The notes: generated by a model from the sequence alone, not told the origin. A stretch of DNA of 64,000 bases from Chitinophagaceae bacterium UBA4411 (GCA_002400415.1 DGQP01000007.1:214348-278347); one strand, 5' to 3'; numbered from the stretch's first letter, positions 53,089 through 62,624 are shown. Made by a program: numbers and translations.

Positions 53089-55428
53089 TTAAGAATACCA
53101 GGAAATAATTTCATCGTTTAATTGTGTTATTTTATTCCTTAGTTCCTCAGAAGCGATGATTGATTTATTGATTTTATCCTCTTCATCCGGTGTAATTGCT
53201 ATGTCTATTTGGCTCACTTGATTTTTCAGATCGGTCAAATAAAGTTTGATATTTTTGTTCAAACTGTTCCGCATTTGTTCGCTTAATTCAGAGAAGGCGT
53301 CTGTATAGCCTTTACCCATCCTGGCGTATATTTCATCAGTTTTTGTACGAACCGCATCCATTAATTTTTTGATCCTTTTGGCCCTTCGTTCCTCCATTGT
53401 TAAAAAAAGATTGCTAAGAAAACTTGCCAGCCCTATAGTAATTGAATAAGCCGGTGCAAGAGCAGTAGTAACAAGCCAAGTTAATACGCCAACCCCCAGA
53501 GAATTTGATACATCAATATCTGGTACTTCAATTGCTTCAAATTCGTTTATATCCAGGTTTCTTTGCTCCTGCCCTCCGGCAATAATATCCCAGATTTCCT
53601 GAAAGTTGTTTTCTATCCACATATTCACAGTTTTTTGCAAAGCAGCGCCACATTGGATGTAAAGCTGATTGGTGGACTCCAGTGTAGAGTTGACGCCGTT
53701 GAATAGATAAGTTTTTATCGCCTGCTTTCCCGGCAGATCGTTTTGTTGCGGGATAGCTGTCAATTGCTTTTCGAGAGAATTAAGAATCCGGTTTTTTTGA
53801 ATTTCGACATGTCCCAGGATTTGGTTTTGTATACTCCTGCATTCTGTATGAAAGATTTTAACAAGGCCCGGTATCTTCCTTTCTGTTTCGACCAATGCGC
53901 TAACAAGTTTTCTTTTTGTTCCTATGTCAAGCTGGCGGCTCTGTAGCAAACCAGAGAAATCTCGAATCGATTCCTGCATGAACTTAAGCAACAAACTCAA
54001 TCTACCTAAACCAATTCTATTCTCTTTTAATAAATATTGCCAAATCTCGTTTTCAAGATCATCCAAATTGTCTTTCGAATTTCTTCCTTTCACACGTTTT
54101 TCAAGACTTTCTTCTGCACTGATGAAATGAATTTTGTCCGCAATTTTGTCGAACAACTCTAGTCTTTTCAGATCATCATTGACCTTCTTTTTAAGTAATA
54201 AAAATTTGTCCTGTGAAAGCGAGTTAATTTTGTTAACAACAAGAAATATTTTGTCAAGTTTGGAACTTAATGCCTGAATATGTTTCTTGTAATCGGAACG
54301 AAATGCAAAGCCCCCATGTTGGGCGCTCGAAGCATCTATCATGTATATAATTGCATTGGATTTTTGTATGATCAGCCATGCCTGGTCAAAAACCGCATCA
54401 TCATAGTCATCTAAGCCCGGTATATCAAATAATGAAATTCCTTTTTCCAGGTTGGTGTTCTGCGTGAATATAGTCACCAATGCTACCTTTTTCTCGTTTC
54501 CAATATTTTCTTCCTGAGAGGCAAATTTTTTTATTGTCGCTTTTGAGAATTTGTGATTTGTAGTTTTCCCATCTACAAAGGTTATCTGAACGGACTCTTC
54601 AGTTCCCGGAAGAATCTGGATTGGGACACCAGTAGTTTGGAAAAGGCCTGTTGGGGAAACTTCCTTTTTGCGAAGTAAGGCATTTATTAAGGTGCTTTTT
54701 CCAGACCGGCCCGGCCCTGTAATCGTAATTCTGTAAATGGCTGAATTAACTCTGTGGTCAAACTCAGTGATTTGTTCGCCGATTGATTTAAAGCTAAATG
54801 GAGCAGCTATAGATGCAAATAATTGGTTTAAATTTTTCGATTTCTCAACAAGATCGAAATACAATCCCGGTTGAATAATTTTTCTTGAAGGCCTTTTCCA
54901 GTTATATACGTAATCCTTAATTGTTCCCTTTGTTTTAGTAGAAATGCAATTGCTAAGTGGAATTCTGATTGTTATAGTAACCTGAGTTGGCCATTTTGGA
55001 TTTGTTGAATCCAAGAGATTAATTAATGCATCGTCAATCCATTGATAATAAAACAACCCGGTTTTCAAATCAAAAAGTACCAGCTGTACCGGGATATTAG
55101 AGCGGAACCATTGAATTATTTTGTGTACCTCAGTTGAGTAGCTAATGAACCCTTTTGAAAAGGTAGGATTTTCTATGCTTTTAAGCTGAACCTGGTAATA
55201 TTGACTTTGGGGTTGAATTATCCTTTCTTCATCTATATCGTCGGTAATCTCAATCTGGCCATCAATACCATAATCCTTCTGGGTCCAACCAAATGGCAAA
55301 TACCAGGGCCTAATCGCCTCTTCAAATTTTCTCTTGGATTCCCATTCATTTTGGTGGGACGCCGGTATTATGGTGGCCGTTTTTCTCATTAAATCAAGCA
55401 AATTATCAAAATCCTTCAAGTGTAACAA
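53089..55428 (-). CDS. DUF4365-like nuclease domain fused to a dynamin-type membrane GTPase
   Basis: The 779-residue protein opens with a DUF4365-like PD-(D/E)xK domain: DYGIDGQIEI (Asp52, Asp56, Glu60) and YYQVQLKS (Gln81, Lys83). A GTPase domain follows with P-loop GPGRSGKST (238-246), a TTGVP switch (265-269), DIPG (335-338) and NKIN (399-402), where the usual NKxD Asp is Asn. A long helical stalk and a hydrophobic hairpin (about 643-677) fit a dynamin that inserts in the membrane. It is divergent from Gabija-like genes with a 141-bp gap and ends 9 bp from the HTH gene. It is likely a defence protein. A second possible start is Met14. Confidence 0.85.
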   Translation of the reverse strand: MLHLKDFDNLLDLMRKTATIIPASHQNEWESKRKFEEAIRPWYLPFGWTQKDYGIDGQIEITDDIDEERIIQPQSQYYQVQLKSIENPTFSKGFISYSTEVHKIIQWFRSNIPVQLVLFDLKTGLFYYQWIDDALINLLDSTNPKWPTQVTITIRIPLSNCISTKTKGTIKDYVYNWKRPSRKIIQPGLYFDLVEKSKNLNQLFASIAAPFSFKSIGEQITEFDHRVNSAIYRITITGPGRSGKSTLINALLRKKEVSPTGLFQTTGVPIQILPGTEESVQITFVDGKTTNHKFSKATIKKFASQEENIGNEKKVALVTIFTQNTNLEKGISLFDIPGLDDYDDAVFDQAWLIIQKSNAIIYMIDASSAQHGGFAFRSDYKKHIQALSSKLDKIFLVVNKINSLSQDKFLLLKKKVNDDLKRLELFDKIADKIHFISAEESLEKRVKGRNSKDNLDDLENEIWQYLLKENRIGLGRLSLLLKFMQESIRDFSGLLQSRQLDIGTKRKLVSALVETERKIPGLVKIFHTECRSIQNQILGHVEIQKNRILNSLEKQLTAIPQQNDLPGKQAIKTYLFNGVNSTLESTNQLYIQCGAALQKTVNMWIENNFQEIWDIIAGGQEQRNLDINEFEAIEVPDIDVSNSLGVGVLTWLVTTALAPAYSITIGLASFLSNLFLTMEERRAKRIKKLMDAVRTKTDEIYARMGKGYTDAFSELSEQMRNSLNKNIKLYLTDLKNQVSQIDIAITPDEEDKINKSIIASEELRNKITQLNDEIISWYS

Positions 55429-55569
55429 AACATATTGATTGTCAATAGCCTATTTCCTTAATGGTTTTCAAAGAGTGCATCCCTTCTTTTTAATAATTGG
55501 TAAATTTGAAAAGTTACGCCGCCGTTTAATTAGGCCGCCACCGGTCCATTAACCACTTAAACCGAACTA

Positions 55570-57444
55570 ATGTACATTTCTAACCTACAGATCAAGAATT
55601 ATCGAAATTTTCTTGACTTTTCAATAGAGTTAAAACCTCTTACTTTAATAATTGGAGAGAATAACGTCGGTAAGTCAAACCTGTTGGATTCAATAGGGCT
55701 TATTTTCAGCCAAGATGTTTCCTTCTTCAAAAAACGCCAACTTGAAGTTGCTGATTTCAATTACAATATTATTCAAGCGTTTAAAAAATGCATACTGGAT
55801 TTAGAAATTAAGCCAGAGGATATTGTTTTTCCCATAATCGAAGTGGAGGCTACCTTAAAGGATTGGGATGAAGATCAGGAAGCTGTCATTGCCGATTGGT
55901 TTAGTAATAAGGAATGTACTGAAGCTAAACTGCGATATGTATTTGAACCGATTTCCAAATTTAATAAGACAGAAGAGATAGAAGCGCAACGGAGTTTCAT
56001 TGCGGAATATAAGAAGCAGATTGGAGAAGATAAATTCCAAGCACTGCTGGAATCGGCAAAACTGGATCTGCTAAACTTTCCAATCTCACAGTACCACTAC
56101 ACTATCTACGGAGGAAATAAAACGGAAGGAAGCGCCAACCCCTATCATTTATCCCAACTAAAGTTTGAATTGCTGGACGCCTTGCGAGATGCCTGTGCTG
56201 AACTGGTAGCCGGAAGCAACAGGAAATTGCTATTCCGGATCCTGAATGCAAGAGATGAAAAGGAATACCAGCAGCTGAAAACAGAGCTGGTCGGTTTGCA
56301 GAAATCGATAAACGAGAATACTACCTTACAAGCCATAAAAACGAGCATTTCGGAGCAGTTGGATAAGATATCCTTAAAAACCGATGAATCTTCCAATGAC
56401 GTCGATCTGATCTTCTCTCACCCTGATGTTGCAGATATCTTAAAGAAGATCAGTATCATTTATGGGGAGGACCCTGTTAAAATCGAACGCAATGGAACCG
56501 GAAGAAACAATCTGCTTTTTATTTCGCTGATCCTATCATTCATAGAAGATAAAAAGCGAATGCCTACTTCTTTTTTCAGGATTGTAGGGTTGGAAGAACC
56601 TGAATCACATCTGCATCCAAACCTCCAGGATCACCTTGCTCATAATATTGAAAAACTGATTCAGCTACCTGGCGTGAAGGAATTCAGAAAAGATATTCAG
56701 GTACTGCTTACATCGCATTCCACGTATGTGTCGACCAAGATCGATTTTAATCATACCGTTGTACTTTTTAAAGACGAAGGCGTCGTAAAACCTCATTATA
56801 TATTCCAGGGTTTTGATGAATCAGCCCGTGCCAAGAAGCAAATTCAGTATTTGAATAAATACCTTGATGCCGAGAATACGAATCTATTCTATTCACAAAA
56901 AATAATTTTGGTAGAAGGTATTTCGGAAAAATTATTAGTTCCCTTCTTCTTTAACATGATTCATAAGAATCCTACCGAAAAATTTAGCTGCTGTGTCGTA
57001 AATGTAAATGGGCTGGCTTTTTCAAATTTCCTGGAAGTGATAAAAAACGGATATTTCAGAAAATGCCTTGTGCTAACCGATAGTGATGAAGGGGTCGCAA
57101 CCGAAAACAGAGCTGAAAACCTGATAGAACAATACAAGACTGTTCCGGTTATTTCGGTGGCTGTTACAAAAGAATCTACGTTTGAGAAAGATATTATTGC
57201 AGCCAATTCTACTGGTGACGGCAAAAATATCCTGTTGAAGGCCCTTTTGCTCGTTCGGCCAAACTCAGGAAAAACTTATAAAGAGGAGCTGGGTGACGAC
57301 CCGATTAATATCGAAAAGTTTTTTGAACTGATAGTCAAGCATAAATCTTCTTTTGCTTACAGCCTGCTAATTACTCTAACGGAAGATTCGAAGGGATTTA
57401 CTGTTCCCGATTATATAGACAAAGGCATAAAATGGTTGGTGTAA
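55570..57444 (+). CDS. gajA: Gabija-like GajA: OLD-family ATPase with TOPRIM nuclease
   Basis: The 624-residue protein has an ABC/OLD ATPase N-terminus with Walker A IIGENNVGKSN (27-37), a GLEEPESHLHP Walker B (about 340) and a TSHSTYV switch. A C-terminal TOPRIM nuclease carries VEGISEKLL (about 448) and LTDSDEG (about 503). This is the GajA/OLD class 2 layout. Known GajA cuts DNA when nucleotide levels fall during phage infection. The helicase follows 1 bp later, as in Gabija. Confidence 0.9.
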   Translation: MYISNLQIKNYRNFLDFSIELKPLTLIIGENNVGKSNLLDSIGLIFSQDVSFFKKRQLEVADFNYNIIQAFKKCILDLEIKPEDIVFPIIEVEATLKDWDEDQEAVIADWFSNKECTEAKLRYVFEPISKFNKTEEIEAQRSFIAEYKKQIGEDKFQALLESAKLDLLNFPISQYHYTIYGGNKTEGSANPYHLSQLKFELLDALRDACAELVAGSNRKLLFRILNARDEKEYQQLKTELVGLQKSINENTTLQAIKTSISEQLDKISLKTDESSNDVDLIFSHPDVADILKKISIIYGEDPVKIERNGTGRNNLLFISLILSFIEDKKRMPTSFFRIVGLEEPESHLHPNLQDHLAHNIEKLIQLPGVKEFRKDIQVLLTSHSTYVSTKIDFNHTVVLFKDEGVVKPHYIFQGFDESARAKKQIQYLNKYLDAENTNLFYSQKIILVEGISEKLLVPFFFNMIHKNPTEKFSCCVVNVNGLAFSNFLEVIKNGYFRKCLVLTDSDEGVATENRAENLIEQYKTVPVISVAVTKESTFEKDIIAANSTGDGKNILLKALLLVRPNSGKTYKEELGDDPINIEKFFELIVKHKSSFAYSLLITLTEDSKGFTVPDYIDKGIKWLV

Positions 57445-57445
57445 C

Positions 57446-58993
57446 ATGGCCAAGAAAGCACCAATAATAAAGCCCAAGTTGGTCATTGCTGGTCCGGGTG
57501 CCGGCAAGACCCACAACATGGTAGATGGTATTATAAAAGCTCTGGGTGAGATTCACTCCAACAGATATATTGCAGTTATTACCTATACAAATTCGGCGAC
57601 CAATAATATTAAAACGAGACTGGCGAAACGTATCGCGATCCCTGAGAATTTGTTCATCGGAACCATGCATTCTTTTATTAACCGCTTCATCGTTATCCCA
57701 TATGCTTCTGTTGTATTGGACAAAATCGGACAGGAAAAAATATTTATGCAATGTGGTACCGATGACGTCTTTGAATTGGTGAAGAAAAAAAATGGAAAGG
57801 ATTATGATAACAAAGCGGTCGCAATAATGAAGGCAAAAATCAAGGACAAACTGAATGAAAAGGGTATGATCACCTTTGATCAGACTATCGCACTGGCTCG
57901 TGAATGCATGGGAGCCGAATATGTAAGAAGGATTATTTCTAACCGGCTTCAATTTCTATTCATCGACGAGTTCCAGGATACCAGCAATGGTATCGCTGAA
58001 ATAATAGAACATATAAGGAAGCAGGGGAAAACTGAGATCTACTGTGTAGGGGACCCGGAACAGTACATTCAGAGCTTTGACAGCTCAGTAAAGGTCTTTG
58101 GAAATATTCCGATACTCAAACTGGCTGCTAACAGCAGATATGATGTAGAGTTTAACCAAGCGAATAGAAGATGTTCGATTCCGATCATTACTTTCTTGAA
58201 TAAATTCAACGGCAGAACATTTAATGGGAATAAATTTGAACAGAAAATCGATAATAGTTTTGAAGGACCACCTGTATTCTTTATTAATAAGCCGCAGCAC
58301 ATTAAGGACATGCTTCCGGTATTTAATTCTGAATGTAATAAACTTGCGATCAACACGAGGGAACGGTACGTGATAGGGAAAAAGAAAGATGTAATACGCA
58401 GAATTTCGGCGGCCCTAGACAATCATTACGTGAGCCCTGAAAAAAATTCACGTCAGTCTTTATTGGGAGCTGTAAAGGATACTTTGCTATCTACCCTGCA
58501 GCTTAACCAGGGACAGTTTTGTGAAACGCATAAATGCGATGTTTTCCACCTGCGAAAAATATGTATTGCTATAATTAAGGCGATTCGGGATGGGGTAATA
58601 TCCAATCAGGATACTTTTGGAAAATTTTTATTGGAAACATATGACCTGAAGGTCAATGCTGCACTTCCGGTCATGATTGAAAACTTCCAGGTAATGGTTT
58701 CGGAAGCTGATAGCAAGGAATATATGACTGTTTCAACCATACATACTATCAAGGGACTTGAAGCAGACGCGGTCCTGGCAATCGCTAAAACAGAAGCCGA
58801 ACTCTTGCTTTGGCTGGAGACGGACCATAGCATCAGAGATGCTTATAGAGATGGGGAAAAGACGGACTATCCACGGCTTGGGTACGTGGCTTTCAGCAGG
58901 GCGCGTAAACTTCTTGGCATTGCTTGCTTGGAAAGGATCTCTGCTGAGACCATTCAACAGTTAGAAGAACTGGGCGTATCAGTTATTACTTAG
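57446..58993 (+). CDS. gajB: Gabija-like GajB: UvrD/PcrA-family helicase
   Basis: The 515-residue superfamily 1 protein has Walker A AGPGAGKTH (15-23), the ITYTNSA motif Ia, Walker B FIDEFQD (172-178), VGDPEQYIQSF and a C-terminal TIHTIKGLEADAVL with VAFSRARKLLG. It is near the 494 residues of known GajB. It joins GajA in DNA degradation. It ends near a weak inverted repeat (58990-59013) that spans the stop codons of this gene and the converging recombinase gene. Confidence 0.9.
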   Translation: MAKKAPIIKPKLVIAGPGAGKTHNMVDGIIKALGEIHSNRYIAVITYTNSATNNIKTRLAKRIAIPENLFIGTMHSFINRFIVIPYASVVLDKIGQEKIFMQCGTDDVFELVKKKNGKDYDNKAVAIMKAKIKDKLNEKGMITFDQTIALARECMGAEYVRRIISNRLQFLFIDEFQDTSNGIAEIIEHIRKQGKTEIYCVGDPEQYIQSFDSSVKVFGNIPILKLAANSRYDVEFNQANRRCSIPIITFLNKFNGRTFNGNKFEQKIDNSFEGPPVFFINKPQHIKDMLPVFNSECNKLAINTRERYVIGKKKDVIRRISAALDNHYVSPEKNSRQSLLGAVKDTLLSTLQLNQGQFCETHKCDVFHLRKICIAIIKAIRDGVISNQDTFGKFLLETYDLKVNAALPVMIENFQVMVSEADSKEYMTVSTIHTIKGLEADAVLAIAKTEAELLLWLETDHSIRDAYRDGEKTDYPRLGYVAFSRARKLLGIACLERISAETIQQLEELGVSVIT

Positions 58994-59009
58994 CCATCGT
59001 CAGCTTAGG

Positions 59010-60227
59010 CTAAATGCCCATAGCCCCGAAGTCAACTCGTTTGGTTCCTTCAAATATTTCCGGCAGATCAACATTGTAGTAATTCCGAGTTGTTTCCTGC
59101 TTTGTATGTCCCAACATCTTTGACAATACCGCACTTTCTGCGCCGTACCGGATCCATAATTGTGCATTAGTATGCCGGGCCACCTTATTGGTAATATTCT
59201 TATGGATACCGGCCATCTTTGCAATCTCTTTCAGATTGCGGTTGTAGACGGGTTCTTCGACCAGGTATTGTTTATCGAATACCAGTTTATCTGTTGACCG
59301 GGACCTGTACCGTTCAAGGATTGTTTGCGCATACGGGAACTTAAAAAGTGGTATGATGGTCTGATTACCGTTCTTATCTCTTGCACCGAGTATCACATGC
59401 CCATACTCTTCATCCATTTGCAGATGATCTTTTGTAAATATTAATAAGTCTTTAAAATAATACCCGGTATAGATCTGGAATAGGAACAAATCCCGGTCAC
59501 GTTCCAGATGTTGCTGGTCAGCGGTAAATGTCAGGGCCTTCCACTTCTTCACTTCCTGTAAATCCAAAAAGGTCCTTTTTGCTTTTTGTACACGGACATT
59601 TAATCCATCAAACAGAAATTCCATTTGCTGTGGCGATATATAATTCTCCCGGCGGGCATGACGGATCACTTTTTTAAAAGCTTCCAAATATTTTTTTGTC
59701 GCTGCACCGCCGAGTTCCAGTTCGGTTTGCATGAAGCGGCTAAAATCCCGGAGTAGTGTATTGTCAATCTCCGCAAAGAAGATCTGTTTTTTAAACTTCT
59801 TTAAATGCGTAAGCGTGGTGGCGTATTTCTTAATAGTGTTAGGTTCCAGTTTTTCAGGAGGCCGGCTGATATAGCTTTGCATGAAGTCCAGAAAACTTTT
59901 ATTATCTCCTTTATTGGTAAGGCCGGCAATGATACCCTCCACAGTTACCGGCTTGCCGAAGTTGACCGTGCGTTTGATGTACTCGTTAATGAGCCCTTTG
60001 ATCTCGACGATCTTATTATTGATCTCAAATGCGAAGGGGTGATTTTGTTTGACCCAGGCACCCTCTTTTCCACTCCATTGATCTTTGCGGATTTTAATGG
60101 GAGTAGGTACTCTGAAGTACCGGGCGACATTGCCCTGCTTCATACGGATATGCACCGGATACAGTCCGGATTTATTGTTTTCATTTCTCCAGTTCATCAC
60201 CACAGCAATACTCGGGATACTCACCAT
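59010..60227 (-). CDS. Tyrosine recombinase (integrase) with non-canonical catalytic positions
   Basis: The 405-residue protein has an SAM-like N-terminal part and a tyrosine-recombinase C-terminus: ARHT (Arg351), MLGHTKQETTRNYY (His374, Tyr383/384). The first Arg, expected as TGLR, is TGYYFKD (254-260), and the His before Arg351 is Lys348. CTnDOT IntDOT also lacks the first canonical Arg. It stands 166 bp from the tRNA end and should catalyse integration and excision. Confidence 0.92.
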   Translation of the reverse strand: MVSIPSIAVVMNWRNENNKSGLYPVHIRMKQGNVARYFRVPTPIKIRKDQWSGKEGAWVKQNHPFAFEINNKIVEIKGLINEYIKRTVNFGKPVTVEGIIAGLTNKGDNKSFLDFMQSYISRPPEKLEPNTIKKYATTLTHLKKFKKQIFFAEIDNTLLRDFSRFMQTELELGGAATKKYLEAFKKVIRHARRENYISPQQMEFLFDGLNVRVQKAKRTFLDLQEVKKWKALTFTADQQHLERDRDLFLFQIYTGYYFKDLLIFTKDHLQMDEEYGHVILGARDKNGNQTIIPLFKFPYAQTILERYRSRSTDKLVFDKQYLVEEPVYNRNLKEIAKMAGIHKNITNKVARHTNAQLWIRYGAESAVLSKMLGHTKQETTRNYYNVDLPEIFEGTKRVDFGAMGI

Positions 60228-60253
60228 ACAAAGGTCGTTTTAGGGTTCTTAAA

Positions 60254-60299
60254 AAAACCGTAAACAAAACCGTAAACGAATTAACGGGAGTTCACGGGA
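60254..60299. repeat. Tandem and direct repeats between integrase and attachment site
   Basis: AAAACCGTAAAC is repeated exactly twice (60254-60265 and 60266-60277). ACGGGA occurs twice at a 10-bp spacing (60284-60289, 60294-60299). Their place between the int start and the tRNA fits recombinase arm-type or excisionase sites. Confidence 0.65.
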
Positions 60300-60320
60300 A
60301 TTAAAAAGAGTACTTAAACG

Positions 60321-60367
60321 CAGAAAACCTTACCAGTCAATGACTTCGTAAGGTTTTCTGTTTTTTT
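60321..60367. terminator. Strong hairpin with T-run at the tRNA end
   Basis: The arms CAGAAAACCTTAC (60321-60333) and GTAAGGTTTTCTG (60348-60360) are perfect over 13 bp, followed by seven T on the plus strand. It may terminate a plus-strand transcript at the element end or shield int from the tRNA transcript. In minus direction the T-run is poor. Confidence 0.7.
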
Positions 60368-60392
60368 AATTCCCATTAATTTAGCTGGAGTG

Positions 60393-60464
60393 TAGCCTCG
60401 ACAGGAATCGAACCTGTATCTGGAGCTTCGGAAACTCTTATACTATCCATTGTACTACGAGGCC
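60393..60464 (-). tRNA. tRNA-Arg, anticodon CCG
   Basis: The cloverleaf folds with an acceptor stem GGCCTCG/CGAGGCT (one G-U), D stem GTAC/GTAT, anticodon loop TTCCGAA and T arm ACAGG-TTCGATT-CCTGT, 72 nt in all. Loop positions 34-36 are CCG, decoding CGG. The first anticodon-stem pair is A-C, a small flaw. Its 3' end faces the integrase, the usual ICE insertion site. No CCA is encoded. Confidence 0.93.
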
Positions 60465-60546
60465 GGTAAGGGCAGCAAAATTGCGGCTTTTTGGGGATAT
60501 TTCCAGCATCCGGATCATTTCTCACTAAAAGTATTTATCGTGCTGC

Positions 60547-61125
60547 CTATTTAATCAAACCATGCGCATTTGTGGCAAATATTTTCACTGCAATGGCCAG
60601 CAGTATGACGCCGAAGAATTTTCTTATTGCTATCAGCCCAGCAGGGCCTAACAGCCGGGCAATAACATTCAGTGATTTTAGTACAATAAATACAATAATG
60701 AGGTTTACGAGTATCGCTATCAGGATGCTGGTTTCTCCGTAGTTGGCCTTCAGCGACATAATTGTGGTCAAGGTACCGGAACCGGCGATGAGCGGGAAAG
60801 CAATGGGGACTACAGTCGCCGCTTTTACATCTTTTTCGCTTTTAAAGAATTCCAGCCCCAGCACCATTTCCAGGCCGAGAATAAATATGACAATAGAACC
60901 GCCTACGGCAAAGGATTTCTTATCCAGGTTAAGCAGGTTTAAGAAAGGCTCTCCGAGGAAAAGAAAAAGCACCATCAGGGCGCCGGAAATAACTGTAGCC
61001 CTCAGTTCCCGGATGCCACCCATTTTCTCTTTGAGGCTGATCAGCACGGGTACAGACCCGATAATATCAATGATCGCAAAAAGTGTAAATGTAACGGTGA
61101 GCAATTCTTTGATGTCGAGGTTCAT
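60547..61125 (-). CDS. marC: MarC-family membrane protein
   Basis: The 192-residue protein has six hydrophobic segments and the MarC signature FAIIDIIGSVPVLISL with PLIAGSGTLTTIMSL. The Met of MNLDIKEL at 61125 gives the usual length. Role unknown (name inherited from the mar locus). It is chromosomal and outside the element. Confidence 0.92.
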   Translation of the reverse strand: MNLDIKELLTVTFTLFAIIDIIGSVPVLISLKEKMGGIRELRATVISGALMVLFLFLGEPFLNLLNLDKKSFAVGGSIVIFILGLEMVLGLEFFKSEKDVKAATVVPIAFPLIAGSGTLTTIMSLKANYGETSILIAILVNLIIVFIVLKSLNVIARLLGPAGLIAIRKFFGVILLAIAVKIFATNAHGLIK

Positions 61126-61252
61126 GCGAATTGTTTTGGCAAAGGTAGGGTCTGTCCCCGTTAACATTAAATCCACAGTAAGATAACAGCGGCGTAACGA
61201 TCTGTCAACATGCAGTTCATCTGTGCATTTGAATTTTGCAAAACCGCACACC

Positions 61253-62413
61253 ATGAAAAATGTACTGGTCAGTGTAATGCTGCTGACTATCCTGCAACAA
61301 CCCGATACACCGGGAACAAGCCCTTCTCAAACGGTTCCGGCTTCCACAGGCAACGTTTTTATTATTACAACAGACGGATTACGCTGGCAGGAGGTTTTTG
61401 CAGGAGCCGATTCATTACTGATCAATAATGAAAAAGCCACCCCGGTCAGTGAATTAAGTAATATGTTGTACTGGGATGTGACACCGGAAGCAAGGCGAAA
61501 GAAGCTGATGCCCTTTCTCTGGAATATAATCGCTAAAAAAGGCCAGTTAGCCGGAAACAGGTTCTATGGTAATAAGGTGGATGTGGCAAATGCTTATGCT
61601 ATTTCATATCCCGGCTATAATGAAATATTTACCGGTACCACCGATGAAATGATCTCCTCTAATAAGAAGTACCGGAATCCGAATATAAATGTGCTGGAAT
61701 TCCTGGGTAACAAAGAAGATTTTCAGGGGAAAGTAGCAGCATTCACTTCCTGGGATGTATTTCCTTATATATTGAATGAGAAGAGGAACAGGCTGAACAT
61801 CAACAGCGGCTACGAGAACGGAATTGAATATACTGCAGGACAGGAAGTAATTAACGAAGTGCAACAGGAAGTGACAGATAAACAAGCAACAAGATACGAC
61901 CAGCTGACATTTGCCTCTGCTAAAGAGTATTTACAGGCACATAAACCAAAATTATTTTTCCTTGGATTGGGCGAAACTGACGAGTTTGCCCATGATGGCC
62001 GCTATGACCTGTACCTGCAGCAAGCCAACGCAGTAGACAGGATGATTGCTGAATTATGGCACTGGGTGCAAACCACACCCGGGTATAAGGACAATACAAC
62101 TTTTATCATCACTACAGATCATGGAAGAGGAAGCAAAACCGGTAAGTGGACCTCACACGGTGCCTTCATCAAAGGTTCTTCAGAAGTGTGGCTGGCAATG
62201 ATCGGTCCCGGGATTGAACCACTGGGGGAGTTAAAGGAAAAACAGCAATTATACCAGCGGCAACTGGCTCAAACGATTGCTCATTTATTAGGCGAGAATT
62301 TTGACCCCGGGCAACCTGTCGGAGAGGCGATTGCATTGAAGAGAAAAGAAACAGTTCTGCCCCTGCCGGAAAAGGACAGAACTGTTGCACTTATTAACGA
62401 TGCCCGTAAATAA
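61253..62413 (+). CDS. Alkaline-phosphatase-superfamily hydrolase
   Basis: The 386-residue protein has a short signal sequence, a metal-binding IITTDGLRWQEVF near the start and a TTDHGRGSKTGKW region with SHGAF in the C-terminal half, as in AP-superfamily phosphatases and sulfatases. The usual catalytic Thr or Ser is probably the Thr of the FTGTT segment (about 125-129). It is probably periplasmic; the substrate is unknown. Its end overlaps the converging CWC gene by 20 bp. Confidence 0.85.
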   Translation: MKNVLVSVMLLTILQQPDTPGTSPSQTVPASTGNVFIITTDGLRWQEVFAGADSLLINNEKATPVSELSNMLYWDVTPEARRKKLMPFLWNIIAKKGQLAGNRFYGNKVDVANAYAISYPGYNEIFTGTTDEMISSNKKYRNPNINVLEFLGNKEDFQGKVAAFTSWDVFPYILNEKRNRLNINSGYENGIEYTAGQEVINEVQQEVTDKQATRYDQLTFASAKEYLQAHKPKLFFLGLGETDEFAHDGRYDLYLQQANAVDRMIAELWHWVQTTPGYKDNTTFIITTDHGRGSKTGKWTSHGAFIKGSSEVWLAMIGPGIEPLGELKEKQQLYQRQLAQTIAHLLGENFDPGQPVGEAIALKRKETVLPLPEKDRTVALINDARK

Positions 62414-62615
62414 ATTTCTCCCGGAACAATTCTACCTGGCTTTTTAGTTGTAACAGGCAGTTTTTACAAAGACATTCATTGTACCGCTGTTCAATGAATG
62501 CTTTTTCTTCAGCACTAAAGCTGATGCCATAACACTGGCATTGGGTGATAGTACCTGGTTTGCATTCAAACGGGCTGCTGCAACGGGGACATTTTTTTAC
62601 TTCATGCTGACACAT
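62394..62615 (-). CDS. Cysteine-rich CWC family protein
   Basis: The 73-residue protein has eight Cys in CPRCSSPFEC, QCQCYG and CLCKNCL, the CWC pattern. It should bind zinc. Its role is unknown. It is 9 bp after the TonB receptor gene. Confidence 0.85.
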   Translation of the reverse strand: MCQHEVKKCPRCSSPFECKPGTITQCQCYGISFSAEEKAFIEQRYNECLCKNCLLQLKSQVELFREKFIYGHR

Positions 62616-62624
62616 AAGCTGATT

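Larger units (their letters stand above)
38891..60393. mobile_element. Integrative conjugative element, right part (left end not seen)
   Basis: RteC, TraE-TraN, small DNA-binding proteins, a defence block and a tyrosine recombinase end at a tRNA-Arg 3' end at 60393, the usual ICE attachment site. The element must extend further left because the relaxase and coupling protein are missing. The restriction and metal genes are probably also cargo, perhaps from before base 1. No second copy of the tRNA end was noticed in the window. Confidence 0.75.
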
